Shown here piece after piece: positions 1 to 5,173 of a stretch of 13,139 nucleotides of DNA. Both the position numbers and the translations under genes were made by a program. The DNA lies in NCBI GenBank assembly GCA_038064135.1, contig JBBTTS010000017.1:1-13139 (forward strand), read 5' to 3'. This DNA is from JBBTTS01 sp038064135. GTDB lineage: Bacteria; Patescibacteriota; Saccharimonadia; Saccharimonadales; OMJO01. Below the pieces are notes generated by a model, which did not search any database, was not told the DNA's origin, and saw only the letters and a program-made list of their open reading frames with translations. Each line of letters opens with the position of its first letter. Positions within the stretch are counted from its first letter, which is position 1.

Positions 1-300
1 TATTGTACCGCCTTAAAAGTCGAGACAATGTGTTCATATTAAAGGTAGCCTGACACAATGCTAGTCGCCGACAATGGCATTACCCTGATGGGGTCAGACG
101 CCTTGCAAGTTGGTGGAATCTCCTACCAAAAGGGTACAGACATCAGTATTAGCTTAGGTGGCGATAACGAAGCCGAATTGTCAGGCTATTACAACAAACT
201 TGCAGTGGGCGGAAAAATTGTCCAGCCCCTTACCAAAGCACCTTGGGGTGACACATTTGGCATGTTTTGGATGGTCAATATTACAAGCAAAAAGGTGTAG
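1..300 (+). pseudogene. Decayed VOC/glyoxalase-like (PhnB-type) gene, C-terminal remnant
   Basis: Residues read from the ATG at 58 match the C-terminal half of PhnB-type VOC proteins: VADNGITLMGSDA, then SISLGGDNEAELSGYY, GGKIVQPL, PWGDTFGM and WMVNI. Family members are about 135-150 residues, but this open frame gives only 80. Its frame has stops at 40-42 and 46-48. A different frame is open from base 3 to the stop at 48-50, so an indel near 48-57 would join the two. There is also an internal gap: the family usually reads FGM, then about seven residues including D-x-FG, then WMVNI, whereas here FGM runs straight into FWMVNI. Frame loss plus a deletion in a conserved strand suggests a dead gene. 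The true 5' end lies outside the window. A short expressed ORF from 58 is possible but lacks half the fold. Confidence 0.6.
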
Positions 301-309
301 CTAAAAATT

Positions 310-702
310 ATGGACATTGGCGTTCAAACCTATAATGCAGCACAGACAATCGATAATCAAGCAATCTGCAACGATCTTTACCAAGTAATAAACGCAAATT
401 TAACTGGATCAGAAAACAAGGTGTGGCATGGCGCACCCGTATGGTTTATCGATGGCAACCCAATTGTTGGCTACAGCGTTCAAAAACCTGGAGTAAGGTT
501 AATGTTTTGGAGCGGCTCTGACTTTGACGAAACAAAGCTTAGGCCTGGAACCGGCAAGTTTAAAGATGCATCAATCTTTTATACCTCCCGAGACCAAATC
601 AACTTAGAAGATATAAAACGCTGGCTGGAAATATCTGTAAACATTCAGTGGGGCTACAAAAACATAGTCAAGCGCAAAGGTGTATTATTGCGTTTAAAAT
701 AG
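310..702 (+). CDS. DUF1801 domain-containing protein (YdhG-like)
   Basis: The 130-residue soluble protein matches the DUF1801/YdhG family along its whole length. Recognisable blocks are ENKVWHGAPVWFIDGNPIVG (residues 35-54), RLMFWSG (63-69), KFKDASIFY (83-91) and a C-terminal W-x-YKNIVKRKG (113-123). The family has a small alpha/beta fold similar to the CyaY/YjbR group. Its biochemical role is not settled, so none is assigned. The ATG at 310 is nine bases after the stop of the preceding VOC remnant and has no Shine-Dalgarno sequence. It may be translated by coupling or from a leaderless transcript. No lesions are visible and the length is normal for the family. Confidence 0.88.
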   Translation: MDIGVQTYNAAQTIDNQAICNDLYQVINANLTGSENKVWHGAPVWFIDGNPIVGYSVQKPGVRLMFWSGSDFDETKLRPGTGKFKDASIFYTSRDQINLEDIKRWLEISVNIQWGYKNIVKRKGVLLRLK

Positions 703-749
703 AGAGCTTTCTTTTCAAGAATTCAAGCGTACAATATGGAACATAATAC

Positions 750-755
750 GGAGGT
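750..755 (+). promoter_or_regulatory. Shine-Dalgarno of the DUF1761 gene
   Basis: GGAGGT lies six bases before the ATG at 762 and fixes that start. A -10-like TACAAT sits at 730-735, which would give a short leader containing this site. Confidence 0.75.
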
Positions 756-761
756 AATGTT

Positions 762-1178
762 ATGGAATTTAGTTGGATAGCAGTTATTGTTGCAAGTATT
801 GCAATGTTTGTAGTCGGAGCAATCTGGTATATGCCGCTTTTTGGAAAGATGTGGGGTGAGATGTTCGGCTTTGATAAGTTAGACAAAAAAACTCAAGCAA
901 AAATGCAAAAAGAAATGGGGCCATACTACGCCTTGCAAATGGGAGTCACTTTTCTTACCGCCGCTGTTTTGACCAAGCTTGTCGTTCTTTTACCTAACTA
1001 CTCTGCTTACACTTTGGCATTTCTGCTATGGCTTGGATTAATTTTTCCTACACAAGTTTCGGCGGTAATATTTGGAGGCACCGAAGTTAAGTGGATAAAA
1101 AGAAGAATATTGATTATGGCAGGTGGGTCATTGCTACCACTGCTAGCTGCTGCTTTTGTTATTTCAAAAATTGTTTAG
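762..1178 (+). CDS. DUF1761 domain-containing membrane protein
   Basis: The 138-residue integral membrane protein has about four hydrophobic segments, at roughly residues 5-27, 57-77, 83-103 and 117-137. The sequence fits DUF1761: an N-terminal helix followed by GAIWYMPLFGKMWGE (residues 19-33), a polar loop with KMQKEMGP, then three more helices. The family is predicted membrane protein of unknown function, common in bacteria and often stand-alone. The start is well supported by a strong Shine-Dalgarno sequence. The gene ends 16 bases before the stop of the convergent VOC gene on the other strand, with no evident terminator hairpin between them. Confidence 0.87.
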   Translation: MEFSWIAVIVASIAMFVVGAIWYMPLFGKMWGEMFGFDKLDKKTQAKMQKEMGPYYALQMGVTFLTAAVLTKLVVLLPNYSAYTLAFLLWLGLIFPTQVSAVIFGGTEVKWIKRRILIMAGGSLLPLLAAAFVISKIV

Positions 1179-1194
1179 TTTTTTAATTAAAAAC

Positions 1195-1653
1195 TTAAAA
1201 TTTGTCGAGTTCAATCTTCTTCATTTGCATTAATTTAGAAAATGCCATCGGATTCTTCATAAGTTCTTCTACATTTTCGGGTACGATTTGCCAGCTTAGG
1301 CCGTATTGGTCTTTACACCAGCCGCACTGCTCGTTTTCGGGCGAGGCAGACAGTTTTTCCCAATAGTAGTCAATCTCTGCCTGATCTTTGCACATCACCG
1401 CGAAAGATACTGCCTCGGTAAACTTAAACTCTGGGCCTGCGTTAATGGCCGTAAAGTGCTGGCCAAACAGCTCGAACTCTACTGTTAGTACTTTGCCGGC
1501 AAGGCTCAGCTGAAAATCAACCAAGCCCTCATCTACTGTTTTAGGATAGTAGGACTTTGATAATACTTTGCTTTCAGGGAATACAGATTGGTAAAAATCC
1601 ACTGCTTCTTCAGCGTTGCCGTTAAACCATAAATTTGCAATAATTTTTTGCAT
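1195..1653 (-). CDS. PhnB-like VOC (glyoxalase/bleomycin resistance fold) protein
   Basis: The 152-residue protein starts with the PhnB signature MQKIIANLWFNGNAEEAVDF and FYQSVFPESKV. It continues with two beta-alpha-beta-beta-beta modules typical of the vicinal oxygen chelate fold. Further family blocks are FTAINAGPEFKFTEAVSF (residues 67-84), a pre-helix D-YYWEKLS, and the C-terminal CGWCKDQYGLSWQIVP (110-125). Homologues are often named 3-demethylubiquinone-9 3-methyltransferase or PhnB by inheritance, but that activity is not established and is unlikely here, where no quinone pathway is seen. It is downstream of, and probably co-transcribed with, the small membrane protein at 1655-1843: only one base separates that stop from this ATG. 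Unlike the VOC remnant at the window start, it has no lesions. Confidence 0.9.
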   Translation of the reverse strand: MQKIIANLWFNGNAEEAVDFYQSVFPESKVLSKSYYPKTVDEGLVDFQLSLAGKVLTVEFELFGQHFTAINAGPEFKFTEAVSFAVMCKDQAEIDYYWEKLSASPENEQCGWCKDQYGLSWQIVPENVEELMKNPMAFSKLMQMKKIELDKF

Positions 1654-1654
1654 A

Positions 1655-1843
1655 TTACTTTTTCTCCTTTAAATATTTACCAGCAACACTTATGGCAAAC
1701 GAAGGCAAAATGACGAATACCGTGGCGATCAAAAGTTGAAACGGCAGGCTGTCTTCTTTTATCTGAAAAATGACATTACTAACGCCCAGAACGCCAAACA
1801 CGATTGACGCAATCATGAATATTTTGGTTGCCACCTTTTGCAT
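1655..1843 (-). CDS. Small two-helix membrane protein, unknown function
   Basis: The 62-residue protein has two hydrophobic segments (about residues 8-27 and 33-54), separated by a short polar QIKEDS loop, and a basic end KYLKEKK. I do not recognise a family. The ATG at 1843 is preceded by TACAAT exactly six bases upstream, so the transcript may begin at the start codon itself. The gene is followed after one base by the VOC gene, suggesting a two-gene operon. Its size, hydrophobic pattern and coupled neighbour make it more credible than a random ORF, but no function can be proposed. Confidence 0.65.
   Translation of the reverse strand: MQKVATKIFMIASIVFGVLGVSNVIFQIKEDSLPFQLLIATVFVILPSFAISVAGKYLKEKK
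1658..1667 (-). promoter_or_regulatory. Shine-Dalgarno of the VOC gene inside the preceding gene
   Basis: On the - strand, AAAGGAG followed by an A-rich spacer precedes the ATG at 1653. It overlaps the last codons of the upstream gene, which fits translational coupling. Confidence 0.6.
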
Positions 1844-1849
1844 TAATTA

Positions 1850-1855
1850 ATTGTA
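1850..1855 (-). promoter_or_regulatory. -10 box (TACAAT) for a putatively leaderless transcript
   Basis: TACAAT on the - strand is separated from the ATG at 1843 by six bases. That spacing puts the expected transcription start at or next to the start codon. No good -35 is visible. Confidence 0.45.
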
Positions 1856-1863
1856 ACAATAGT

Positions 1864-1869
1864 TATAAT
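1864..1869 (+). promoter_or_regulatory. -10 box (TATAAT) upstream of the DUF1905 gene
   Basis: A perfect TATAAT lies in the AT-rich divergent region between the gene starting at 1843 on the - strand and the DUF1905 reading frame. A transcript from about 1876 would carry AAGG at 1887-1890, seven bases before an ATG at 1898. No convincing -35 is seen. Confidence 0.4.
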
Positions 1870-1893
1870 AAATCAGTAATATCAATAAGGGTT

Positions 1894-2205
1894 TTGTATG
1901 GTCAGCCAGTGGAACTAAAATTTACAACCGAACTTTGGGAATGGCAAGGGCAGGGGGCGTGGTGTTTTTTGTCTGTGCCTAAAAAGTATTATGCTACTCT
2001 TAAAGATGTCTCAACTGGGCCAAAGCATGGTTTTGGATCGCTTCGGGTAGAAGCATCCATAGGCAAATCCGCTTGGAAGACCTGAATTTTTTCCGACAAC
2101 AAATCCGGCACATTCCTACTACCAGTCAAAAAAGACGTCCGAAAAAAGGAAAACATTGCGATTGGTGACATCGTTAAAACAAATCTAAGACTAGTTGACG
2201 TATAA
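1894..2205 (+). pseudogene. DUF1905 domain gene interrupted by an in-frame TGA
   Basis: The frame reads ELKFTTELWEWQGQGAWCFL, SVPKK, GPKHGFGSLRVEASIGKSAW and KT, the N-terminal two thirds of a DUF1905 beta-barrel. It then meets TGA at 2083-2085. Beyond it, in the same frame, the domain continues: IFPDNKSGTFLLPVKKDV, RKKENIAIGDIV and LRLVDV, ending at TAA 2203-2205. Homologues usually have a small residue at the TGA position, so one substitution would explain it. The start is also unclear. The best-placed ATG (1898, with AAGG seven bases upstream) is out of frame and stops after six codons, leaving only TTG 1894 or GTG 1909 in frame. Two defects favour a pseudogene over readthrough. DUF1905 is often fused to the YdeI/OmdA domain, and a gene of that type follows at 2213. 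Confidence 0.75.
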
Positions 2206-2206
2206 T
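2201..2206 (+). promoter_or_regulatory. -10 box (TATAAT) for a putatively leaderless YdeI-type transcript
   Basis: A perfect TATAAT lies exactly six bases before the ATG at 2213 and overlaps the stop of the DUF1905 frame. No Shine-Dalgarno fits in the six-base gap. Confidence 0.5.
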
Positions 2207-2212
2207 TAATTT

Positions 2213-2512
2213 ATGAAACTTTCTGATAGTACAGCTCACAATATGCCAGCTGATTTACTAAAAGCATTGACCAGCAGCAAGCAAGTAACAGAAAAGTGGG
2301 AGAGCCTGACACCGCTTGCTCAAAACGAATGGATTTGTTGGAATGTTACTGTCAAGCAACAAAAAACCCGGGACGAACACATTAAGCGTACCGTCGATGA
2401 ACTAATTAATGGCAAGCGCCGTCCGTGCTGTTGGATTGGCTGTATTCACCGTGCCGACAAAGCCATCAGCCCTTCTGTGCTAGGGATTTTAAATAAGAGA
2501 AAAGGCAACTAG
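2213..2512 (+). CDS. YdeI/OmpD-associated (OmdA) family protein
   Basis: The 99-residue protein carries the core of the YdeI/OmdA family: MPADLLKALTSSKQVTEKWE (residues 11-30), LTPLAQNEWICWNVTVKQQK and TRDEHIKRTVDELINGKRR. The helical pattern and the P-A-DLLKAL and TR-xx-xI-x-x-TV-x-x-L-x-x-GKR motifs are characteristic. Members are often called bacteriocin-protection proteins, but this is inherited annotation and the role here is unknown. The C-terminus has RPCCWIGCIHRAD (69-81), a three-cysteine plus histidine patch that could bind a metal. The gene lies eight bases after the damaged DUF1905 frame. The two domains are frequently parts of one protein, so this pair is functionally linked even though only this half is intact. 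Confidence 0.8.
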   Translation: MKLSDSTAHNMPADLLKALTSSKQVTEKWESLTPLAQNEWICWNVTVKQQKTRDEHIKRTVDELINGKRRPCCWIGCIHRADKAISPSVLGILNKRKGN

Positions 2513-2559
2513 CCCTAGTTGCGGGGCGACGAAATGCCAGCTTGTCCTGCTTAGGCAAG
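2506..2559 (+). other. Weak hairpins in the convergent gap after the YdeI-type gene
   Basis: Two short inverted repeats lie at the end of the gene: CAACTA/TAGTTG at 2506-2511 and 2516-2521, and CTTG(T)CCT/AGGCAAG at 2541-2559. Neither is followed by a T-run, so neither is a convincing Rho-independent terminator. Nothing else is seen between 2513 and 2630. Confidence 0.25.
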
Positions 2560-2630
2560 TAATTCGACGTTAAGAATTAAAAAGTGATATTTTTCTTGGC
2601 TCACAACAATAGAGGATGTTAAAACTAAAA

Positions 2631-3578
2631 TTATTCTGTACTTGTGTTTACATGATCGACCGCATCACTAGCTGAAATTGCGCCAAGCTTATTAATGTTT
2701 CGCTGGCGTTTGAGCGCAGCTCTGATTAATTCTTGTTGTTTAGGCGAATAGCCCTCGACTCTTCTTGAGCCAAACCTATAGATATCAACTTTTCCTATTG
2801 CTTGGCGCAGTTTGGAGTCCCGTTCGAGAGCTCGTTTTGTATCACCGTAACTACGACCAATGTCTGCCGCAGACAGATAGTCGGGAGGTGCTTCTGGGAC
2901 AAGTAAGTTATTTTCTAATAACCACTTTTCAAGAATGACTTGTTGCCGAAGTGATAGTCCTTGAGTTATAGCACCACTCGGAAATCGATAACGCTCTATT
3001 TCGCTCATTTCTTCTGCAGTTTCTGAGATGCATTTTTTTATTGTCGCGTGCACGACACCATGCTTTGTGGCTAGGTTAGCAATATTTTCAATTTCATCGG
3101 TTGCTTCTGGAATTGAGAAATAGGTTTCATCTAAATAGGACTTGATTCGAGTCTGCTGGTCTAGTTTTAGGCCATATTTAGCAAGTCCTTTTTTTGCAAA
3201 ACTTGGTATTTCGTATGGTTCAATTTCTAGTTTGGTAATTGCCTTCATAACTAGACGTGTTGGTGCACCGATCTGGCCAGCAAATGTTCCCACCGCCAGT
3301 ATCGTGGCAGACAATTCTTTCCTCCTCTGTACCTCAGTTGCAATTATTTTTTGTTGGGTTTTGGTGTAGCCAGGGGCGATTGTTGGGCCAAACTTATAGT
3401 TGTTAACGGTTCCTAAATTATCGTTAATATCATGTATCAGTTTTCGTAATGTACTTGGATACTGACCGAGAACTTCAGCGAGTACCGCATTGCTGGCTAT
3501 ATCTTCTGAAGCTTTTGGTGCTAACCTACCTTCAGCTTGCAAGTAGTTTGTTATTAGTTCTTGCTGTTCAGGTGACAA
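2631..3578 (-). CDS. C-terminal part of a frameshifted QQ-repeat protein, unknown function
   Basis: The frame encodes an array of about five similar units marked by GYS/GYT-xx-QQ-xx-I. The QQ pairs fall at residues 5, 75, 141, 212 and 281, about 69 apart. Each unit also has a helical stretch resembling a helix-turn-helix (for example LAEVLGQYPSTLRKLI) and an aromatic Y-x-F motif. The only start at 3578 is a TTG in mid-unit with no ribosome site. The same frame continues upstream to at least 3701, encoding NGFANALGF, then IYEAIEAISEQLGVLDTYLF, which completes the first unit. This is therefore the tail of the gene that begins at 4567. I recognise no named family. The repeats could bind nucleic acid or protein, but that is a guess. 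Confidence 0.7.
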   Translation of the reverse strand: MSPEQQELITNYLQAEGRLAPKASEDIASNAVLAEVLGQYPSTLRKLIHDINDNLGTVNNYKFGPTIAPGYTKTQQKIIATEVQRRKELSATILAVGTFAGQIGAPTRLVMKAITKLEIEPYEIPSFAKKGLAKYGLKLDQQTRIKSYLDETYFSIPEATDEIENIANLATKHGVVHATIKKCISETAEEMSEIERYRFPSGAITQGLSLRQQVILEKWLLENNLLVPEAPPDYLSAADIGRSYGDTKRALERDSKLRQAIGKVDIYRFGSRRVEGYSPKQQELIRAALKRQRNINKLGAISASDAVDHVNTSTE

Positions 3579-3622
3579 GCTATCCGTTTCGACCCCACGG
3601 AAGAGATATGTATCGAGTACAC

Positions 3623-4567
3623 CTAACTGCTCGCTAATTGCTTCAATGGCCTCATAGATAGTATTGGGATTCTTGAACCCAAGTGCATTCGCGAATCCAT
3701 TTTTTGATAAATGACCTTGGGTGCTTTTGGACGGAGTATCTTAATCTGACCAGGCGCATGCTTCTGACGAGATTTAGGTCCCGGTAAAGTTTCCGGTGTC
3801 GTGATTCTGTCAACCATGTTGGCAACAAAGTTTTCGCTGTAGTTCATCCGGCTACCGGCTCGGTTCTCTTGGGCGATTATTTCATCGAGATCACTTTTAA
3901 ACAGAACTTCAAGCTGAGAAACAGAGATCCCCAAGTTTCTTAGAACCTCCTTGTCGAAGATGTAGGTTACATTCTCCATTTCATCACAAACAAGAATCAC
4001 CCGATCAAGTTTGGCAACATCAATCGTTGTGTATCCAACCTGTCGAATAATTGATTCGTCCACTGATCCTGGTCTGACATTGACCATATTCGGATCACTA
4101 ATATCAACTCCGAAAATTTCTGAAAGTATAACGAGTGTAGTTTTGAGTTTGGGCACGATTTTGGGTTCTTGGTAAGTCTCTGAACCCGGGAATAGTTTGC
4201 TGCGACCAGTCTCTGGCGGCACAATAATCGTATCAACTGGCTCAAGAGATGAGATATACCCGTCTATAACCCGAATGCGATCGGCTACCGACGAAATGTG
4301 GTCGAGAATCTTGTTTACGTTGGATAGACCGAACTCTGTTATCGCAGCGTCTTCGAGTGCTCGAGCATTGGGGTAAAGATTGTATGTACGTTGCCTGTAA
4401 GAACTCGTAATATCTTCCACCAACTCTATGACTTGATCGAGCGCACCAAGTGCGTAGGTATCAATAGCTTCAAGTTCCAAAGGTGTATCGAGAATAGTTG
4501 TTAGCCTACTTCGAAAAGAGGCGCTTTCGTACTCTGGCAAACCGAATTCAGGTGAGTGGTCAAACAT
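3623..4567 (-). CDS. N-terminal part of the same frameshifted gene, unknown function
   Basis: Read from the ATG at 4567, residues 1-288 form a coherent, mostly helical acidic region (AIDTYALGALDQVIELVEDI, YNLYPNARALEDAAI, FGLSNVNKILDHI). A mixed segment follows with a CDEMENVTYIFDKEVL stretch (about 194-209), then a basic proline-rich linker (GPKSRQKHAPGQIKILRPKA). From residue 289 to the stop at 3623 the sequence loses this character and reads as off-frame translation. The coding signal moves to the other frame at an A6 run (3700-3705). With one extra A, the product would be about 645 residues including the QQ-repeat array. The layout resembles uncharacterised Saccharibacteria proteins, from memory only. 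A promoter with TATAAT six bases before the ATG supports this start. Confidence 0.75.
   Translation of the reverse strand: MFDHSPEFGLPEYESASFRSRLTTILDTPLELEAIDTYALGALDQVIELVEDITSSYRQRTYNLYPNARALEDAAITEFGLSNVNKILDHISSVADRIRVIDGYISSLEPVDTIIVPPETGRSKLFPGSETYQEPKIVPKLKTTLVILSEIFGVDISDPNMVNVRPGSVDESIIRQVGYTTIDVAKLDRVILVCDEMENVTYIFDKEVLRNLGISVSQLEVLFKSDLDEIIAQENRAGSRMNYSENFVANMVDRITTPETLPGPKSRQKHAPGQIKILRPKAPKVIYQKMDSRMHLGSRIPILSMRPLKQLASS
3700..3705 (-). other. Frameshift site: A6 homopolymer
   Basis: On the - strand, TATC-AAAAAA-TGG marks where protein-like sequence changes frame. Adding one A gives Y-Q-K-N-G-F-A-N-A-L-G-F, which runs smoothly from the proline-rich linker into the first repeat unit. 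Possible explanations are a sequencing or assembly error in the homopolymer, a real indel, or slippage at the A-run. Confidence 0.7.
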
Positions 4568-4573
4568 ACAATT

Positions 4574-4601
4574 ATTATACTATATTTTTGCTTTTTGTCT
4601 A
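4574..4601 (-). promoter_or_regulatory. Promoter of the 4567 gene
   Basis: On the - strand, TAGACA (4596-4601; 5 of 6 to TTGACA), a 16-base spacer and TATAAT (4574-4579) precede the ATG by six bases. This is the best-formed promoter of the window, and its spacing implies a leaderless or nearly leaderless mRNA. Confidence 0.6.
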
Positions 4602-4938
4602 GGTTTACCGTGCCTTTAGTTCTCTGCAGTAAAGAAAGTTTGAGCGACTAACTGTAATTAGTTAAGCCGAGTAAAGGTTGAAAATAAAGTAGTATTTTAA
4701 TTTAAATACTATCTGTAAAAGACGTAAACGGGACTGGATTTGACCCACAGGCGTCAATTTCCATTGGTTAGATTTTTTGGCTTGATGTCCACTTGCCGGC
4801 AGGCAGTGCCGGGCAGCGCTACGCTTTTCCGTTTGCTTGAAAAGAAAATACCTGCGGTGCTTTCTTTTCTTTGCTGCACTCTACCGAACCGGTTCGCTTA
4901 CTGCGAACAATCCGGTTCTCGTCCGGAAACTCAAGAGA
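4602..4938. other. Gene-free stretch rich in inverted repeats; possible structured RNA or degenerate repeat
   Basis: No credible protein is seen between 4568 and the tRNA. The left part (to about 4735) is AT-rich and holds TAGTATTT/AAATACTA around a six-base loop (4690-4711). The right part is richer in GC and dense in stems: TTGAC/GTCAA (4740-4744, 4753-4757), the palindrome TGCCGGCA (4794-4801) followed by an imperfect copy to 4817, GAAAAGAAA/TTTCTTTTC (4839-4847, 4861-4869), the 12-base palindrome CGAACCGGTTCG (4885-4896), GTTCGC/GCGAAC (4892-4897, 4903-4908) and TCCGG/CCGGA with a seven-base loop (4911-4915, 4923-4927). I found no signature of tmRNA, RNase P or SRP RNA. An unrecognised non-coding RNA or an interspersed repeat are both possible. 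Confidence 0.4.
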
Positions 4939-4940
4939 CC

Positions 4941-4966
4941 AAACAAAAACCCGCCGAAAAGGCGGG
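4941..4966 (-). terminator. Rho-independent terminator of tRNA-Asn
   Basis: On the - strand, CCCGCC-TTTTC-GGCGGG is followed by TTTTTGTTT, just downstream of the tRNA. An outer nine-base pairing (4939-4947 with 4969-4977) extends the hairpin into the CCA end of the tRNA gene. Confidence 0.85.
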
Positions 4967-4974
4967 ACTTTGTT

Positions 4975-5049
4975 TGGCTCGGGAGGCCGGACTCGAACCG
5001 GCAACCTCGAAGTTAACAGCTTCTTGCTCCACCATTGAGCTACTCCCGA
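4975..5049 (-). tRNA. tRNA-Asn (anticodon GUU), CCA encoded
   Basis: The - strand folds as a cloverleaf. The acceptor stem is TCGGGAG (5043-5049) paired with CTCCCGA (4979-4985). The D stem is GCTC/GAGC with GG in the loop. The anticodon loop is CTGTTAA, giving anticodon GTT, and the T arm is GCCGG-TTCGAGT-CCGGC. A discriminator G is followed by a genomically encoded CCA (4975-4977). Total length is 75 bases with a five-base variable region. One irregularity is an A-G mismatch at the base of the anticodon stem. A strong terminator follows directly, so it is transcribed alone. It is divergent from the surface-protein gene at 5174. Confidence 0.95.
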
Positions 5050-5136
5050 ATGTGTAAATTTTTAAGTAAATCGACCGATGTATTTTACCTTTTTGTGAGG
5101 TGTTTTGCAACGTAGCTAAAATAACCGTAATAGTTA

Positions 5137-5166
5137 TGGTATAATATCTGCTGTAATACAAAAAGG
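5137..5166 (+). promoter_or_regulatory. Extended -10 promoter and Shine-Dalgarno of the 5174 gene
   Basis: TGG-TATAAT (5137-5145) is an extended -10 with no clear -35. AAAAGG (5161-5166) lies seven bases before the ATG at 5174. Unlike several neighbours, this gene has a true leader. Confidence 0.6.
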
Positions 5167-5173
5167 TAGTTGC

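Noticed and set aside
2083..2085. Genome-wide recoding of TGA as glycine
   Set aside because: The long glycine-rich genes on the right contain no in-frame TGA, and TGA ends the gene at 8885-8887. An altered code would fill these genes with TGA.
2083..2085. Selenocysteine at the DUF1905 TGA
   Set aside because: DUF1905 has no conserved cysteine at this position as far as I know, and no stem-loop element is evident just after it.
3142..3637. Plus-strand open frames opposite the QQ-repeat gene
   Set aside because: They lack recognisable domains and ribosome sites and are antisense to the repeat array, which has clear periodic protein signal.
4729..4975. A tmRNA gene, suggested by CTGGATTTGAC near 4733
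   Set aside because: The string also looks like an inverted T arm. There is no matching acceptor end with CCA and no tag ending in LAA, and the conserved tmRNA 5' end is absent.
4740..5057. Open frames across the tRNA and its flank on both strands (such as 4740-5057 +, 4819-5004 - and 4931-5179 -)
   Set aside because: They run through the tRNA or the inverted-repeat region and contain translated tRNA sequence. No domain, start site or codon pattern supports them.
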